64,000 bases of DNA from Hordeum vulgare subsp. vulgare (GCF_904849725.1 NC_058518.1:328684581-328748580); one strand, 5' to 3'; numbered from the stretch's first letter, positions 33,034 to 46,340 are shown. The notes: a model not told the origin generated them from the letters alone. Numbers and translations are program-made.

Positions 33034-33284
33034 GCGTTTCACCCAATTATGGTTTTGATCGACTTTTGAATGAAGACTGAGAAGAAGCTCTCTGTTAGTC
33101 ATCACCCGTGGGGCAGTTGGACTCGAAGGTTTTGCTCTTCCATATGATTCTTGAGTGGTAGTGTCATCATATGAGGAGTAGGATGCAGCCTTGTAAAATT
33201 GACCATCCAGTGGTTGATTTCCTTCATCAATCACTGACTTGCCTTTGCCCTCAACTAGTTCAAAAGATTTCTTGATGACTTTGA
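33034..33284 (-). pseudogene. M1 envelope-position ORF, middle piece
   Basis: The minus strand is homologous to M2 39540-39290 (KGKSVIDEGNQPLDGQF, ELLLSLHSKVDQNHNWVKR). It lies between element B (TSD gcgtt at 33034) and the Angela solo LTR (TSD tttga at 33280). Confidence 0.8.
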
Positions 33285-35099
33285 TGTTGGAAATATGCCC
33301 TAGAGGCAATAATAAATTAGTTATTATTATATTTATTTGTTCATGATAATCGTTTATTATCCATGCTATAATTGTATTGATTGGAAACACAATACTTGTG
33401 TGGATACATAGACAAAACACTGTCCCTAGTAAGCCTCTAGTTGACTAGCTCGTTGATCAAAGATGGTCAAGGTTTCCTGACCATGGGCAAGTGTTGTCAC
33501 TTGATAACGGGATCACATCATTAGGAGAATCATGTGATGGACTAAGACCCAAACTAATAGACGTAGCATGTTGATCGTGTCATTTTGTTGCTACTGTTTT
33601 CTGCGTGTCAAGTATTTATTCCTATAACCATGAGATCATATAAATCACTGACACCGGAGGAATACTTTGTGTGTATCAAACGTCACAACGTAACTGGGTG
33701 GCTATAAAGATGCTCTACAGGTATCTCCAAAGGTGTCAGTTGAGTTAGTATGGATCAAGACTGGGATTTGTCACTCCGTGTGATGGAGAGGTATCTCGGG
33801 GCCCACTCGGTAATACAACATCACACACAAGCCTTGCAAGCAATGTGACTTAGTGTAAGTTACGGGATCTTGTATTACGGAACGAGTAAAGAGACTTGCC
33901 GGTAAACGAGATTGAAATAGGTATGCGGATACTGACGATCGAATCTCGGGCAAGTAACATACCGAAGGACAAAGGGAATGACATACGGGATTATATGAAT
34001 CCTTGGCACTGAGGTTCAAACGATAAGATCTTCGTAGAATATGTAGGATCCAATATGGGCATCGAGGTCTCGCTATTGGATATTGACCGAGGAGTCCCTC
34101 GGGTCATGTCTACATAGTTCTCGAACCCGCAGGGTCTGCACACTTAAGGTTCGACGTTGTTTTATGCGTATTTGAGTTATATGGTTGGTTACCGAATGTT
34201 GTTCGGAGTCCCGGATGAGATCTCGGACGTCACGAGGGTTTCCGGAATGGTCCGGAAACGAAAATTGATATATAGGATGACCTCATTTGATTACCGGAAG
34301 GTTTTCGGAGTTACCGGGAATGTACCGGGAATGACGAATGGGTTCCAAATGTTCACCGGGGGGCAAGCCCACCCAGGGGAAGCCCATAGGCTTTAGGGGT
34401 GCCACACCAGAGCTTAGTGGGCTGGTGGGACAGCCCAAGAAGCCCTAAGCGCAGGAGAAAGAAAAATCAAAGAGAAAAAAAGGGGAAGTGGGAAAGTGGA
34501 GAAGGACTCCACCTTCCAATCCTAGTTGCACTAGGATTGGAAGGGGAGGACTCTCCCCCTTGGTTCAGCCGAAGCCCTTGGGGCTCCTTGCCCCTCCCCT
34601 CCCACCTATATATGCGGAGGTTTTAGGGCTGATTTGATACAACTTTGCCACGGCAGCCCGACCACATACCTCCACGGTTTTTCCTCTAGATCGCGTTTCT
34701 GCGGAGCTCGGGCGGAGCCCTGCTGAGATTAGATCACCACCAACCTCCGGAGCGCCGTCACACTGCCGGAGAACTCATCTACCTCTCCATCTCTCTTGCT
34801 GGATCAAGAAGCTCGAGATCATCGTCGAGCTATACGTGTGCTGAACACGGAGGTGCCGACCGTTCGGCACTAGATCGGAGCGGATCGTGGGACGGATCGC
34901 GGGACGGTTCGTGGGACGGTTCGTGGGGCGGATCGAGGGACGGAGGACGTTCCACTACATCAACCACATTTAGTAACGCTTCTGCTGTGCGATCTACAAG
35001 GGTACGTAGATCTGAAATCCCCCTCGTAGATGGACATCACCATGATAGGTCTTCGTGCGCGTAGGAAATTTTTTGTTTCCCATGTGACGTTCCCCAACA
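33285..35099 (+). mobile_element. Solo LTR of a BARE1/WIS/Angela-type Copia (1815 bp)
   Basis: It starts TGTTGGAAATATGCCCTAG and ends GTTCCCCAACA, the hallmark ends of this family, with perfect TSD tttga at 33280-33284 and 35100-35104. No internal region is present, so the element was reduced to one LTR by LTR-LTR recombination. A CTATATATG TATA box lies near 34606. It is closely related to the LTRs at 41837 and 48649. Confidence 0.96.
34880..34943 (+). repeat. GGGACGG(A/T)TCG minisatellite in the Angela LTR
   Basis: About five 12-bp units downstream of the TATA box; the full-length element LTRs (43450-43500, 50206-50256) have about three. Confidence 0.8.
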
Positions 35100-35336
35100 T
35101 TTGAGAGGAGGCAGATAGCCGACGTGATTCTGATAGTCAACTTGATAGTTGATGGCAGATCTGGTTCTAATGAATCTCATGATCTAAGGCGCATAAATCT
35201 TCATCTTGAATGGCGACAAGGCATTATTGGCCAAAGTACTTAAGAAGAAGTCATGAAGATTCATTTTGATTCCATGAATGACGTTGAACCGGAAGTTCTT
35301 TAAGATTCCAACAACATCTTCTTCTTTATCACGCCC
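35100..35336 (-). pseudogene. M1 envelope-position ORF, upstream piece
   Basis: Minus-strand frame homologous to M2 39730-39495 (NVIHGIKMNLHDFFLSTL, NALSPFKMKIYAP). It is cut at 35336 by the end of M2; the first five bases are the tttga duplication. Confidence 0.8.
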
Positions 35337-36623
35337 TGAAAGTGCGTTATATCGACTAGAGGGGGGTGAATAGGCGATTTTTAGAATTTCATCACTGAGG
35401 AAATTCCTTTTGAGGAAATTCCTCACTCATGAATAACGTGCAGCGGTAACAGCGCAGGATCAGAGATGCAAAGATTACAACAACAGTTTTCTCGATGAAG
35501 ATTTTGAAAAACGGTTTGCACAGTATGCAGGCACAGAATACGCAGGTGAAGATTAACTGGTATGAAGAATTTGAGGTTGAGGAAATTCAGAGAAAGTCTT
35601 CAGCGAATTTTTCAAACAGTGACAATGAAAGTCTTCAACATACAATATTGCGGAGTTGAAAGAGTTGAAGAAATAGAACCCATATCACGATGAAGACAGT
35701 TGTTGATGACCCAGTTCCAACTGCTGTAACAGTCGTACGTATGGTTTGGAGCAGCTTGCTATTGAAACCAAAGGACACACAGTCCCTACTGTATTCTCCT
35801 TGAGCTAAGGACACAGAGTCCTCGCCCAACACTCGTGGTAAGTCTTCAGGGCAGACTTCCAAACCCTCACGAACTCGGTAACCCGGCGATCCACAATTGA
35901 CTGCTGGATTGCTGTAGACCATGACGCCTAACCGTCTAGAGGATGCACAGTTCTCAAAGGTAAAAGGCTTCAGTTCCACATAGGAACCAATTCTTCAGTG
36001 ATGCTCAATCACTTGGTTTTGGTTTGTGGTTTGGTGTTTGGGGTATTTCCTCACTGATGATTTACTCTCGAAGACTCTGAGGATTTTGGGTTTCTCTAAA
36101 TGACAAGTGTGAGTTTCTCGCGGAGCAGCCAACCAACTAGTGGTTGTGGGGGTGGCTATTTATAGTCTGGGAGCATCCCGACATGATTTGACATAAATGC
36201 TCTTAAATATTGTGACTGTTGGTGTGGATAAGATCGGTGAGATGGCGCGAATCGCGGCAACGGTCGGAACTCTCAACTGTGAGAGTCCCCATGTCTCTCA
36301 TATTCCTCACTTGAGGCTTTTGTAGGTTTAGGCTTGGGTTGAGCATCATGAGGAAATTCATTCCGTAGTATTACCTCGACCCCCTTTAACAGTACGGTGT
36401 TCCTATGACTCAAGAGTAAAGAAAATGAAACAGAAAGAATAAATCTTCACGCTTCAAAGTCTTCGGATTGATTTTCTTCATGACACACTGAATTCCTCAT
36501 CTTCAATATCTTCATGAGGAATATCAATTTCATCGCAATTTCTTCGCGATCAAAGTCTTCAGCATAAGACCAATTTCTTCAGCCGAAGACATACATTTTT
36601 AGGGGTCGATATTCAGCGTATAA
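35337..36623 (-). repeat. 3' LTR of M2, outer part
   Basis: It aligns with M1 3774 onward. Minus-strand TATAAATAG at 36164-36156. It is interrupted by a Gypsy solo LTR at 36624. Confidence 0.9.
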
Positions 36624-38288
36624 TGATACGTCTCCAACTTATCTATAATTTTTGATGGTTCCATGCTATTATCTTGTCAACTTTGGATGTTTTATATGCA
36701 TGAATATGCTATTTTATATATTTTTTGGGACTAACCTATTAACTCAGTGCCAAGTGCCAGTTTTTGTTTTTTCCGTGTTTTTGGCCCATTTTCAGACGGA
36801 GTCCAAATGGAATGAAACTTTACGATGATATTTTTGGACCAAAAGAGACCCCCGAAGCTTTGGGAGAAGGCCAGATGGGCCACGAGGGAGTCACAAGCCC
36901 TCACGCCGCCACCCCCACCCCCCGGTCGTGACACGCATGCTTGTGACCTCCTCGTGGGCCCAACTGACGCAATTCCACCGCCATAAATTCCTATAAATTC
37001 AGAAACCCCCAAAAAGAAACCTAGATCGGGAGTTCCGCCGCCGCAAGCCTCTGTAGCCACCAAAAACCAATCTGGAGCCCGTTCTAGCACCCTGCCGGAG
37101 GGGGAATCCATCTCCGGTGGCCATCTTCATCATCCGGCGATCTCCATGACGAGGAGGGAGTAGTTCTCCCTCGGGGCTGAGGGTATGTACCAGTAGCTAT
37201 GTGTTTCATCTCTCTCTCCCTCTTATGATGTTGATGTACCATGGGCTTTGCTACTATAGTTGGATCTTATGATGTTCTTCCCCCTCTCCCTCTTGTAATG
37301 AATTGAGTTTCCCCTTTGGAGTTATCTTATCGGATTTAGTCTTTGAGAACACTTGATGTATGTCTTGCATGTGTCTATCTGCTGTGATCAACTTGCTGGT
37401 TTGTGACAATTGGGAACCTATGCATATGGGTTGGCACACGTGGATTCATCTGAGTACTTGATGTATGTTTTGGTGATCAACTTGCGGGTTCGTGACATTG
37501 GGAACCTATGCACAGGGGTTGGCACACGTTTTGACTCTCTGGTAGAAACTTTGGGGAACTCTTTGAAGTTCTATGTGTTGGTTGAATAGATGATTCTGAG
37601 ATTGTGTGATGCATATCGTATAATCATACCCACGGATACTTGAGGTGACAATGGAGTATCTAGGTGACATTAGGGTCTTGGTTGATAAGTATCTTAAGGT
37701 CTTATTCTAGTACGAACTCTATGAAAGATTGAACGGAAAGAATAGCTTCGTGCTATTTTACTACAGACTCTTGAATAGATCGATCAGAAAGAATAACTTT
37801 GTGGTGGTGTTCTCTGCTATTTGTGACTTTGGAGTGACTCTTTGTTGCATGTTGAGGGCTAGTTATATGATCCAATTATGTTATCATTGTTGAGAGAACT
37901 TCACTAGTGAAAGTATGAACCCTAGGCCTTATTTCCACGCATTGCAGTACCGTTCGTGCTCACTTTTACCATTTGTTACCTTGCTGTTTTTGTAATTTCA
38001 AATTACAAAAACCTATATCTACCATCCATATTGCACTTGTATCACCTTCTCTTCGCCGAACTAGTGCACCTATACAACTTACCATTGTATTAGGTGTGTT
38101 GGGGACACAAGAGACTCTTTGTTATTTGGTTGCAGGGTTGCTTGAGAGAGACCATCTTCATCCTACGCCTCCTGCGGATTGATAAACCTTAGGTCACCCA
38201 CTTGAGGGAAAATTGCTACTGTCCTACAACCCTCTGCACTTGGAGGCCCAACAATGTCTACAAGGAGAAGGTTGTGTAGTAGACATCA
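36624..38288 (+). mobile_element. Solo LTR of an Athila-type Gypsy (1665 bp)
   Basis: It starts TGATACGTCTCCAAC and ends GTAGTAGACATCA, with perfect TSD tataa (36619-36623 and 38289-38293). No PBS, PPT or coding region. A very strong stem-loop (arms 36878-36899 and 36939-36960, about 21 bp) precedes a TATAAATTC box (36994). Related to but clearly distinct from the LTRs of C and D. Family name uncertain. Confidence 0.92.
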
Positions 38289-38405
38289 TATAACTCAAAC
38301 TCCTCAGCGACTCATAGAGCCTGTGTATACTTATAAACACATTAGTTACTTAACCTATAAGTCTTCAAACCACCAAAATCACTAAGGCCACTAGATGCAC
38401 TTACA
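38289..38405 (-). repeat. 3' LTR of M2, inner end
   Basis: Continues the LTR after the solo-LTR insertion and ends at the TGTAAGTGC start (minus) next to the PPT. Confidence 0.88.
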
Positions 38406-38425
38406 ATCTCCCCCTTTTTGGTGGT
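38406..38425 (-). other. PPT of M2
   Basis: Minus-strand ACCACCAAAAAGGGGGAGAT immediately before the LTR start. Confidence 0.88.
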
Positions 38426-38932
38426 TGATGACAATAAGGTTAAGTTTTCAACGGGGATAAAAATATGAAGTGTAAATACTGAGTTTGAGGAATTTGAAAT
38501 CAATATACTGAGAGACTCACCCTGAAGATGTGCATATTTTGAGGAATTTGCTTTTCACAGCAAATGCACATTGATGATTTATATCATGGAGATCTCCCCC
38601 TGTATCTTGTAAATCATGCATACATTTGACATATAAAATGAGGAATTTGAGAATGCATGATGAGAAATGGTATCTGACGAATTTCAGCATGCGTGCATTA
38701 GTATTTTGAGGAATTAGCATGCGAAGAAAATCGTTCAAAAGCGTCAGAGTACCATCGGGCTTAAGTTACAACTCATTACATAAAACACTTCAGAAGAACC
38801 TAGAGTTTGTAACTTAATAAAGTTCATAAACCCCAAAATATATTCCGCATGAAGACTAACTCAGATTTCTCCCCCTTTGTCATCAAGTGACGAAAAGGGA
38901 CAAAACTGAGGACTAACGCCCCATGAAGACTT
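38426..38932 (-). other. M2 untranslated region between third ORF and PPT
   Basis: No gene; colinear with M1 5182-5679. A second polypurine-like tract lies at 38870-38885 directly after the ORF stop. Confidence 0.7.
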
Positions 38933-41836
38933 TCACTTCTTGGCTGATGAAGAGGCGTGAGGATTCTTGGCGACAGGCTTCTTCCTTGGACCAGTTGCAG
39001 TGTTTTCTGGTTCTTCACCAGACTCTGCAGTGCGGAATGAAGAAAAAGAACTGTCCTCAAGGTCAGACACTGGAATTGGCTTGAATTTCGTCTTGGGAGG
39101 CCACGACCAGTCGAAGTCCTGAGTACACTCCAATTCCTCAAGTTCCTCTTGAGTCTTCAGATGAGCCAAGGTGGCCCAGGTACGATCAAACACCTCATGA
39201 AGATAATAGTGATTTTTCCTCACTGCATTCTGAGTCTCGTTGAGGGTTTTCACAATGGCACTGAATTGACGTTTGACCCATTTGTGATTGCGATCGACCT
39301 TCTGATGAAGACTGAGGAGTAGCTCTGTGTTGTTCATCACTCTTGGGGCAGTTGGCTTGGTGGATCTTGAGTGGCAGTGTCATCATATGAAGAATACGAC
39401 TCTGCTTTGCGAAACTGGCCATCAAGGGGCCGATTTCCTTCATCAATAACAGATTTTCCCTTGCCTTCAACAGGCTCAAATGTCTTCTTGATGACTCTGA
39501 TGGGCGGCAGATATCTGATGTGATTAGGAAAATCAGCATGGTAGTTGATGCCTGACCTCCTTCTGATGAATCTCATGATCCACGGAGCATAAATTTTCAT
39601 GTCAAAAGACGACAGTGCATTATCAGCCAAAGTCCTCAGGAAGAAGTCATGAAGGTTTATTGGTATGCCATGGACGATATTGAAAAGGATATTCTTCATG
39701 ATGCCTACGACATCTTCTTCATGATCATGGCCTTTGATAGGAGCGATGACATTGGCCAGGATTCTGTAGACTGTTCGTGGTTCATATTGAAAAGCGAGTC
39801 CTTGGAGGTTGGTCCTTGGCCAAAGGCTTCATGAGGACTTCCACCAGTTTGTTGGGCAGCTCACATTCATCATACATTAGCACCGCATTTTTTGAGGGAA
39901 TTGAGACTGGAAGCGCATGAAGCAATTTAGTGGGAGGTTCTTTGTAGTGCGTGTGGTGAGTCATCCAGTCCAACACCCAAGTATTGACATCCTACGGGTC
40001 TCCAGAGATATGCAAAGTGGCGTAGAATTGAAGAATTATGTCACAATTCCAGTCACCTATGTTAGTGCAGAGAGGCAGCAGTCCAGCTTCCTGAAGAACA
40101 TTAAGGACTGGAGTGAAGCAAGGATTTTCTTCCATGTCACAGTGAGGAATATGCTTGTGCTAAAATGTTTTGTTCCTCCCACAGAGCACAGAGGCATAGT
40201 AGTTAAGCTGATTCCTCGTCCAAAATTTCTGGTGCCTGATGCGAAGCTTATCATACGGATTTGTGCCTATGAAGTGCACCCATTCTTCATAGAATACTTC
40301 CTTTTGAAACTTTGGCCTCTTTGAAAAAGGCTGATTTTGCTGCGGTTGAAGATTATGGTGTTGTTCTTGAGGAGGAGCTACTATCATTGTTGTTTCTGTG
40401 TTGACCACAACAATAGTAGTTTCAGTATTAGGGCAAGAGCATTTTCTTCATTCTGACCTTTTTCTTTAGGTTGAGGATTTTCCTTAGTTTGAGGAATTTG
40501 CTTGGTGGAGGAGGCAGTCGTAGCATTGGTCGCTGCATTATCTTCAACTAATGCAGCTGATCCTTGAGCGGATTCTTCACGGAAGGTCTTCCCATCAGAT
40601 CCTGTGAGGATTTTTGTTGCAGCACGAGTAGGAGGGACTTGGGTAGACCTTGGTGAGCGATGAGTCTATTCCGAGAAGTCAACACGAAAAACTGGAGTGG
40701 TGCACTCAATTTCATCAGAGGTCTTTTGAGGAATGTACGGTTGAGGAATGTCGTCAATTTGTATTTCCTCATCCATAATTTCTTCAGCTTCAACATCTTC
40801 CATTTCCCCCATCCTCTTCCGGAATGACATAGTCAACTCCGAAGAGAACTAGTGAGTAGGATGGAGCTACATTCAAAGGCGTAGCATCCACTTGGGCGGT
40901 TGAAGATTCTGTTTGAGTGACCTTTGGGCGCTTGGCCTCTAAGGATTCTGAGGTCATTGAAGCTTTTCTCTTCTTTGCTTCTTTCTCAGCAGCTTTGGTC
41001 TTCTTCACGTTTGATGCAGACGGAATCATCTTCTTCACCTTTGAGGGTTGAGGTGAAGGAATTCTTTCTTCGGGAGCTGGTGCAGACACAGTCCTGGCAG
41101 TTACCTCAGGTGAAGCATTTTCTTCAGCTGGAACATTTTCTTCACGTGGAGCAGATTCATCAGCTCGAGTATCTTGAGGAATTTCCTCAGCAGTAGGTTC
41201 ATCAGCTTCATCTTCTTGTGTTAGATGAACCGTGTAGCCAGACTCATGTAGCTTTTGTTGCACAGGAGGAGCTGCTTTCTTGTTGTATTCATCAACTGCA
41301 TCTGTTGCAAACTTGATGAAATTCACCTTGATACTTTGACGATCAGATAGGTTCGTGTACTTATCTGTCAAGGTTTTCAGTTCAGCCTGGGTTGAAACAA
41401 GAGCTTCACGCGTCAGATTGAGGAGATTCTACTTGAGGAATTTATCCTTCTTCAGTTTAGCAGCCTTTGCTTGCTTGGCTTGCTGTTCTTTCCATTTTGC
41501 CTCATTGATGAATGTGGAAACCATGTGACTCAGACTAGGGGGAAGCTTAAAGTCATCAATGGGAGTGTTTGGATTTTCATACCAGACATTGATTAAATCC
41601 AGCAGAACCTTGGGGTCCATGGCAAGAGGAATAGAGCCGCGTGAAGCTTGTGTAACTCGTTCCTGGTTGTTTCTGATGATTGCTTGAATAGTTTTGTCAT
41701 CGAATTCCTCACTTCCTTTTGATGCAGAAGGAATGTAGATGACTTTGCTTGGACTGGGCCTGATGCCCCTTCCAGCAGTCATTTTAGTCTTCAAACGAGT
41801 TGGTGAAGACTTTGTAGCAGAGCTCGTGGCAGATGG
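38933..41836 (-). pseudogene. M2 envelope-position ORF, C-terminal three quarters
   Basis: Minus-strand pieces run 41831-41429, 41371-40790, 40408-39782, 39699-39337 and 39340-38933. The first has GSEEFDDKTIQAIIRNNQERV. The second is a Glu/Pro/Lys-rich low-complexity segment with a basic stretch. The third contains VFYEEWVHFIGTNPYDKLR, typical of the third ORF of plant SIRE-type and related elements. The last contains NHYYLHEVFDRTW. Several stops and frame changes separate them. Function is unknown; no membrane segment is evident, so envelope is a positional label only. The Angela element interrupts the gene at 41836 with TSD gatgg. Confidence 0.72.
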
Positions 41837-43658
41837 TGTTGGAAATATGCCCTAGAGGCAATAATAAATTAGTTATTATTATATTTCTTAGTTCATGATA
41901 GTTGTTTATTATCCATGCTATAATTGTATTGATAGGAAACAGAATACTTGTGTGGATACATAGACAAAACACTGTCCCTAGTAAGCCTCTAGTTGACTAG
42001 CTCGTTGATCAAAGATGGTCAAGGTTTCCTGGCCATAGGCAAGTGTTGTCACTTGATAACGGGATCACATCATTAGGAGAATCATGTGATGGACGAGACC
42101 CAAACTAATAGACATAGCATGTTGATCGTGTCATTTTGTTGCTACTGTTTTCTGCGTGTCAAGTATTTGTTCCTATGACCATGAGATCATATAACTCACT
42201 GACACCGGAGGAATGCTTTGTGTGTATCAAACGTCACAACGTAACTGGGTGACTATAAAGATGCTCTACAGGTATCTCCGAAGGTGTTAGTTGAGTTATT
42301 ATGGATCGAGACTAGGATTTGTCACTCCGTGTGACGGAGAGGTATCTCGGGGCCCACTCGGTAATACAACATCACACACAAGCCTTGCAAGCAATGTGAC
42401 TTAGTATAAGTTGCGAGATCTTGTATTACGAAACGAGTAAAGAGACTTGCCGGTAAACGATATTGAAATAGGTATACGGATACTGACGATCGAATCTCGG
42501 GCAAGTAACATACCGAAGGACAAAGGGAATGACATACGGGATTATATGAATCCTTGGCACTAAGGTTCAAACGATAAGATCTTCGTAGAATATGTAGGAT
42601 CCAATATGGGCATCCAGGTCCCGCTATTGGATATTGACCGAGGAGTCTCTCGGGTCATGTCTACATAGTTCTCGAACCCGCAGGGTCTGCACACTTAAGG
42701 TTCGACGTTGTTTTATGCGTATTTGAGTTATATGGTTGGTTACCGAATGTTGTTCAGGGTCCCGGATGAGATCACAGACGTCACGAGAGTTTCCGGAATG
42801 GTCCGGAAACGAAGATTGATATATAGGATGACCTCATTTGATTACCGGAAGGTTTCCGGAGTTACCGGGAATGTACCGGGAATGACGAATGGGTTCCGAG
42901 AGTTCACCGGGGGGGGGGGCAACCCACCCCGGGGAAGCCCATAGGCATTGAGGGTGGTGCACCAGCCCTTAGTGGGCTGGTGGGACAGCCCAAAAGAGCC
43001 CTATGCACATTGGAAGAAAAATCAAAGAGAAAAGGAAAAAAAAAGAAGGAGGTGGGAAAGGGAAGAAGGACTCCACCTTCCAAACCAAGTAGGACTCGGT
43101 TTGGGAAGGGGAGACTTTCCCCTTAGGTTTGTCCGACCCCCTTGGGAGTCCTTGGACCCCAAGGCAAGGCTCCCCCTCCTCCTCCTATATATAGTGGGGT
43201 TTTAGGGCTGATTTGAGACGACTTTTCCACGGCAGCCCGACCACATACCTCCACGGTTTTTCCTCTAGATCGCGTTTCTGCGGAGCTCGGGCGGAGCCCT
43301 GCTGAGATAAGATCACCACCAACCTCCGGAGCGACGTCACGCTACCGGAGAACTCATCTACCTCTCTGTCTCTCTTGCTGGATCAAGAAGGCCGAGATCA
43401 TCGTCGAGCTGTACGTGTGCTGAATGCGGAGGTGCCGTCCGTTCGGTACTAGATCGAGGGACTGATCGAGGGACGGTTCGCGGGGCGGATCGAGGGACGT
43501 GAGGACGTTCCACTACATCAACCGCGTTCACTAACGCTTCTGCTGTGCGGTCTACAAGGGTATGTAGATGGAACATCCCCTCTCGTAGATGGACATCACC
43601 ATGATAGGTCTTCGTGCGCGTAGGAAAATTTTTGTTTCCCATGCGACGTTCCCCAACA
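41837..43658 (+). repeat. 5' LTR of the Angela-type element (1822 bp)
   Basis: Hallmark ends; TATA box CTATATATAG at 43185-43194; a 9-G run at about 42911. It is followed at 43660 by a degraded PBS. Confidence 0.95.
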
Positions 43659-43659
43659 G

Positions 43660-43672
43660 TGGCATCATGAGC
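43660..43672 (+). other. Degraded PBS of the Angela-type element
   Basis: TGGCATCATGAGC in the place of the standard TGGTATCAGAGC; downstream CTAGGTTCATGCGTAGATG is typical of the family. The changes should weaken tRNA-iMet priming. Confidence 0.7.
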
Positions 43673-45237
43673 TAGGTTCATGCGTAGATGTCTTCTCGAG
43701 TAGAACACGAAAGTTTTTGTGGGCGGTGATGTGAGTTTTGCTGCCCTCCTTAGTCTTTTCTTGATTCCGCGGTATTGTTGGATCGAAGCGGCTCAGACCG
43801 ACATTACTCGTACGCTTACGAGAGACTGGTTTCATCGCTACGAGTAACTCCGTTGCTCAAAGATGACTGGCGGGTGTCAGTTTCTCCAACTTTAGTTGAA
43901 TCGGAATTGACCGAGGAGGTCCTTGGATGAGGTTAAATAGAAATTCATATATCTCCGTTGTGGTGTTTGCGTAAGTAAGATGCGATCCTACTAGATACCT
44001 ATGGTCACCACGTAAAACATGCAACAACAAAATTAGAGGACGTCTAACTTGTTTTTGCAGGGTATGCTTGTGATGTGATATGGCCAACGATGTGATGTGA
44101 TATATTGGATGTATGAGATGATCATGTTGTAATAGATAATATCGACTTGCACGTCGATAGTACGGCAACCGGCAGGAGCCATAGGGTTGTCTTTATACTA
44201 ACGTTTGTGCTTGCAGATGTGTTTACTATATTGCTAGGACATAGCTTTAGTAGTAATAGCATGAGTAGCACGACAACCCCGATGGCGACACGTTGATGGA
44301 GATCATGATGATGGAGATCATGGTGTGACGCCGGTGACAAGAAGATCGTGCCGGTGCTTTGGTGATGGAGATCAAGAAGCGCATGATGATGGCCATATCA
44401 TGTCACTTATGAATTGCATGTGGTGTTAATCTGTTTTGCACCTTATCTTGCTTAGAACGACGGTAGCATTATGAGGTGATCTCTCACTAAAATTTCAAGA
44501 CGAAATTGTGTTCTCCCCGACTGTGCACCGTTGCGACAGTTCTTCGTTTCGAGACACCACGTGATGATCGGGTGTGATAGACTCAACGTTCACATACAAC
44601 GGGTGCAAAACAGTTGCACACGCAGAACACTCGGGTTAAGCTTGACGAGCCTAGCATGTGCAAACATGGCCTCGGAACACATGAGACCTAAAGGTCGAGC
44701 ATGAATCGTATAGTTGATATGATTAGCATAGAGATGCTTACCACTGAAACTATTCTCGACTCACGTGATGATCGGACTTGAGATCGTGGATTTGGATCAT
44801 GTACCACTCAAATGACTAGAGAGATGTACTTTTTGAGTGGGAGTTCTTAAGTAATATGATTAATTGAACTAATTGTCATGAACATAGTCTAATGGTCTTT
44901 GCGAATTACGATGTAGCTTGCGCTATAGCTCTACTGTTTTTATATGTTCCTAGAGAAAATTTAGTTGAAAATTGATAGTAGCAAACTTTGCAGACTGAGT
45001 CTGTAAAACCAAGGATTGTCCTCGTTGCTGCGTAGAAGGCTTATGTCTTTAATGCACCACTCGGTGTGCTGCACCTCGAGCGTCGTCTGTGGATGCTATG
45101 AACATTCGACATACAAGTTTCTGATGACTACACGATAGTTCAGTGCAAAATACTTAATGGCTTAGAAGCAAGGCACCGAAAACGTTTTGAAACGTCACGG
45201 AACATGTGATGTTCTAAAGAGATGAAATTGTGATTTC
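43673..45237 (+). other. Angela-type leader and decayed gag start
   Basis: 1.5 kb with no open frame of note. The long leader is normal for BARE-type elements; the 5' end of gag is not recognisable. Confidence 0.55.
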
Positions 45238-45800
45238 ATGCTCGTGCCCTTGTTAAGAGGTACGAGACCTCCGACAAGATTCTTTGTTCACAAAGTAAAG
45301 GAGAAAAGCTCAATCGTTGAGCGTGTGCTCAGATTGTCTGAGTGCGACAATCCCTTGAATCAAGTGGGAGTTAATCTTCCAGATGAGATAGTGATAGTTC
45401 TCCAAAGTCACTGCCACCAAGCTGTGAGAGCTTCGTGATGAACTATAACATATCAAGGATAGATACAATGATCTTTGAGTGATTCGCGATGTTTGACACT
45501 GCGAACGTAGAAATCAAGAAGGAGCATCAATAGTTGATGGTTTGTAAAACCACTAAGTTTCAAGAAAGGCAAGGGCTAGAAGGGATACTTCGTGAAACGG
45601 CAAAACAGTTGCTGCACTAATGAAGAGACCCAAGATTGAACCCAAACTCGAGACTAAGTGCTTCTGTAATGAGGGGAACAGTCACTAAGGCGGAGCAACT
45701 CTAGATACTTGGTAGATAAGAAGGCTGGCAAAAGTCGAAAGAAGTATATTTGATATACATGATGTTGATGTGTACTTTACTAGTACTCCTAGTAGCATGA
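45238..45800 (+). pseudogene. Angela-type gag remnant
   Basis: A 66-codon frame (45238-45438) with VNLPDEIVIVLQS resembles the LSDDLAVDLVLQSLP region of BARE-type gag, followed by degenerate sequence. No zinc knuckle can be read. Frame-broken and not functional. Confidence 0.5.
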
Positions 45801-46340
45801 GGGTATTGGATACCGGTTCGGTTGCTAGGTGATTAGTAACACGAAATGAAAGCTACGGCATAAACGGAGACTAGCTAAAGGCGAGGTGACGATACATGTT
45901 GGAAGTGTTTCCAAGGTTGATATGATCAAACGTCGCACGCTCCCTCTACCATCGGGATTGGTGTTAAACCTAAATAATTGTTATTTGGTGCTTGCGTTAA
46001 GCATGAACATGATTGGATCGTGTTTATTGCAATACGATTATTCATTAAAGAGAATAATGGTTACTCTATTCTCTTGAATAATCACCTTCAATGGTTTATT
46101 GAATCTCGATCGTAGTGTTACACATGTTCATGATATTGGTGCCAAAAGATACGAGGTAATGATGATAGTACCGCTTACTTGTGGCACTGCCGCTTGAGTC
46201 ATGTTGGTATAAATTGCATGAAGAGGCTCCATGCTGATGGATCTTTATACTCACTTGATTTTGAATCACTAGTGACATGCAAATCATACCACATGAGCAA
46301 GGCCTTGTTTTCATTAAGATGAAATAAGATAGTAACTTGT
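45801..46340 (+). pseudogene. Angela-type protease and pre-integrase remnant
   Basis: The protease motif survives as VLDTGS (around 45808). LPLPSGLVLNLNNC (45940-45985) is the family-typical protease C-terminal region. LWHCRLSHVGINCMKRL (about 46180-46230) is the GAG-pre-integrase zinc motif region. These pieces are in different frames with stops between. Confidence 0.65.

Larger units (their letters stand above)
3774..35336 (-). mobile_element. M1: Maximus-like (SIRE-lineage Copia) element, 3' portion, with nested insertions
   Basis: On the minus strand the visible parts are the 3' LTR (5163-3774), PPT, and the last part of the envelope-position ORF (6018-5680, then 33284-33034, then 35336-35100). 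These blocks align colinearly with M2 (39730-38930), which shows that element B (6019-33033) and an Angela solo LTR (33285-35099) interrupt one continuous ORF. The element is cut at 35336 by M2, so pol and the 5' LTR are outside the window. M1 itself sits inside the ORF of element F. The probable left TSD base set is catac (3769-3773); the partner is not visible. Confidence 0.8.
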
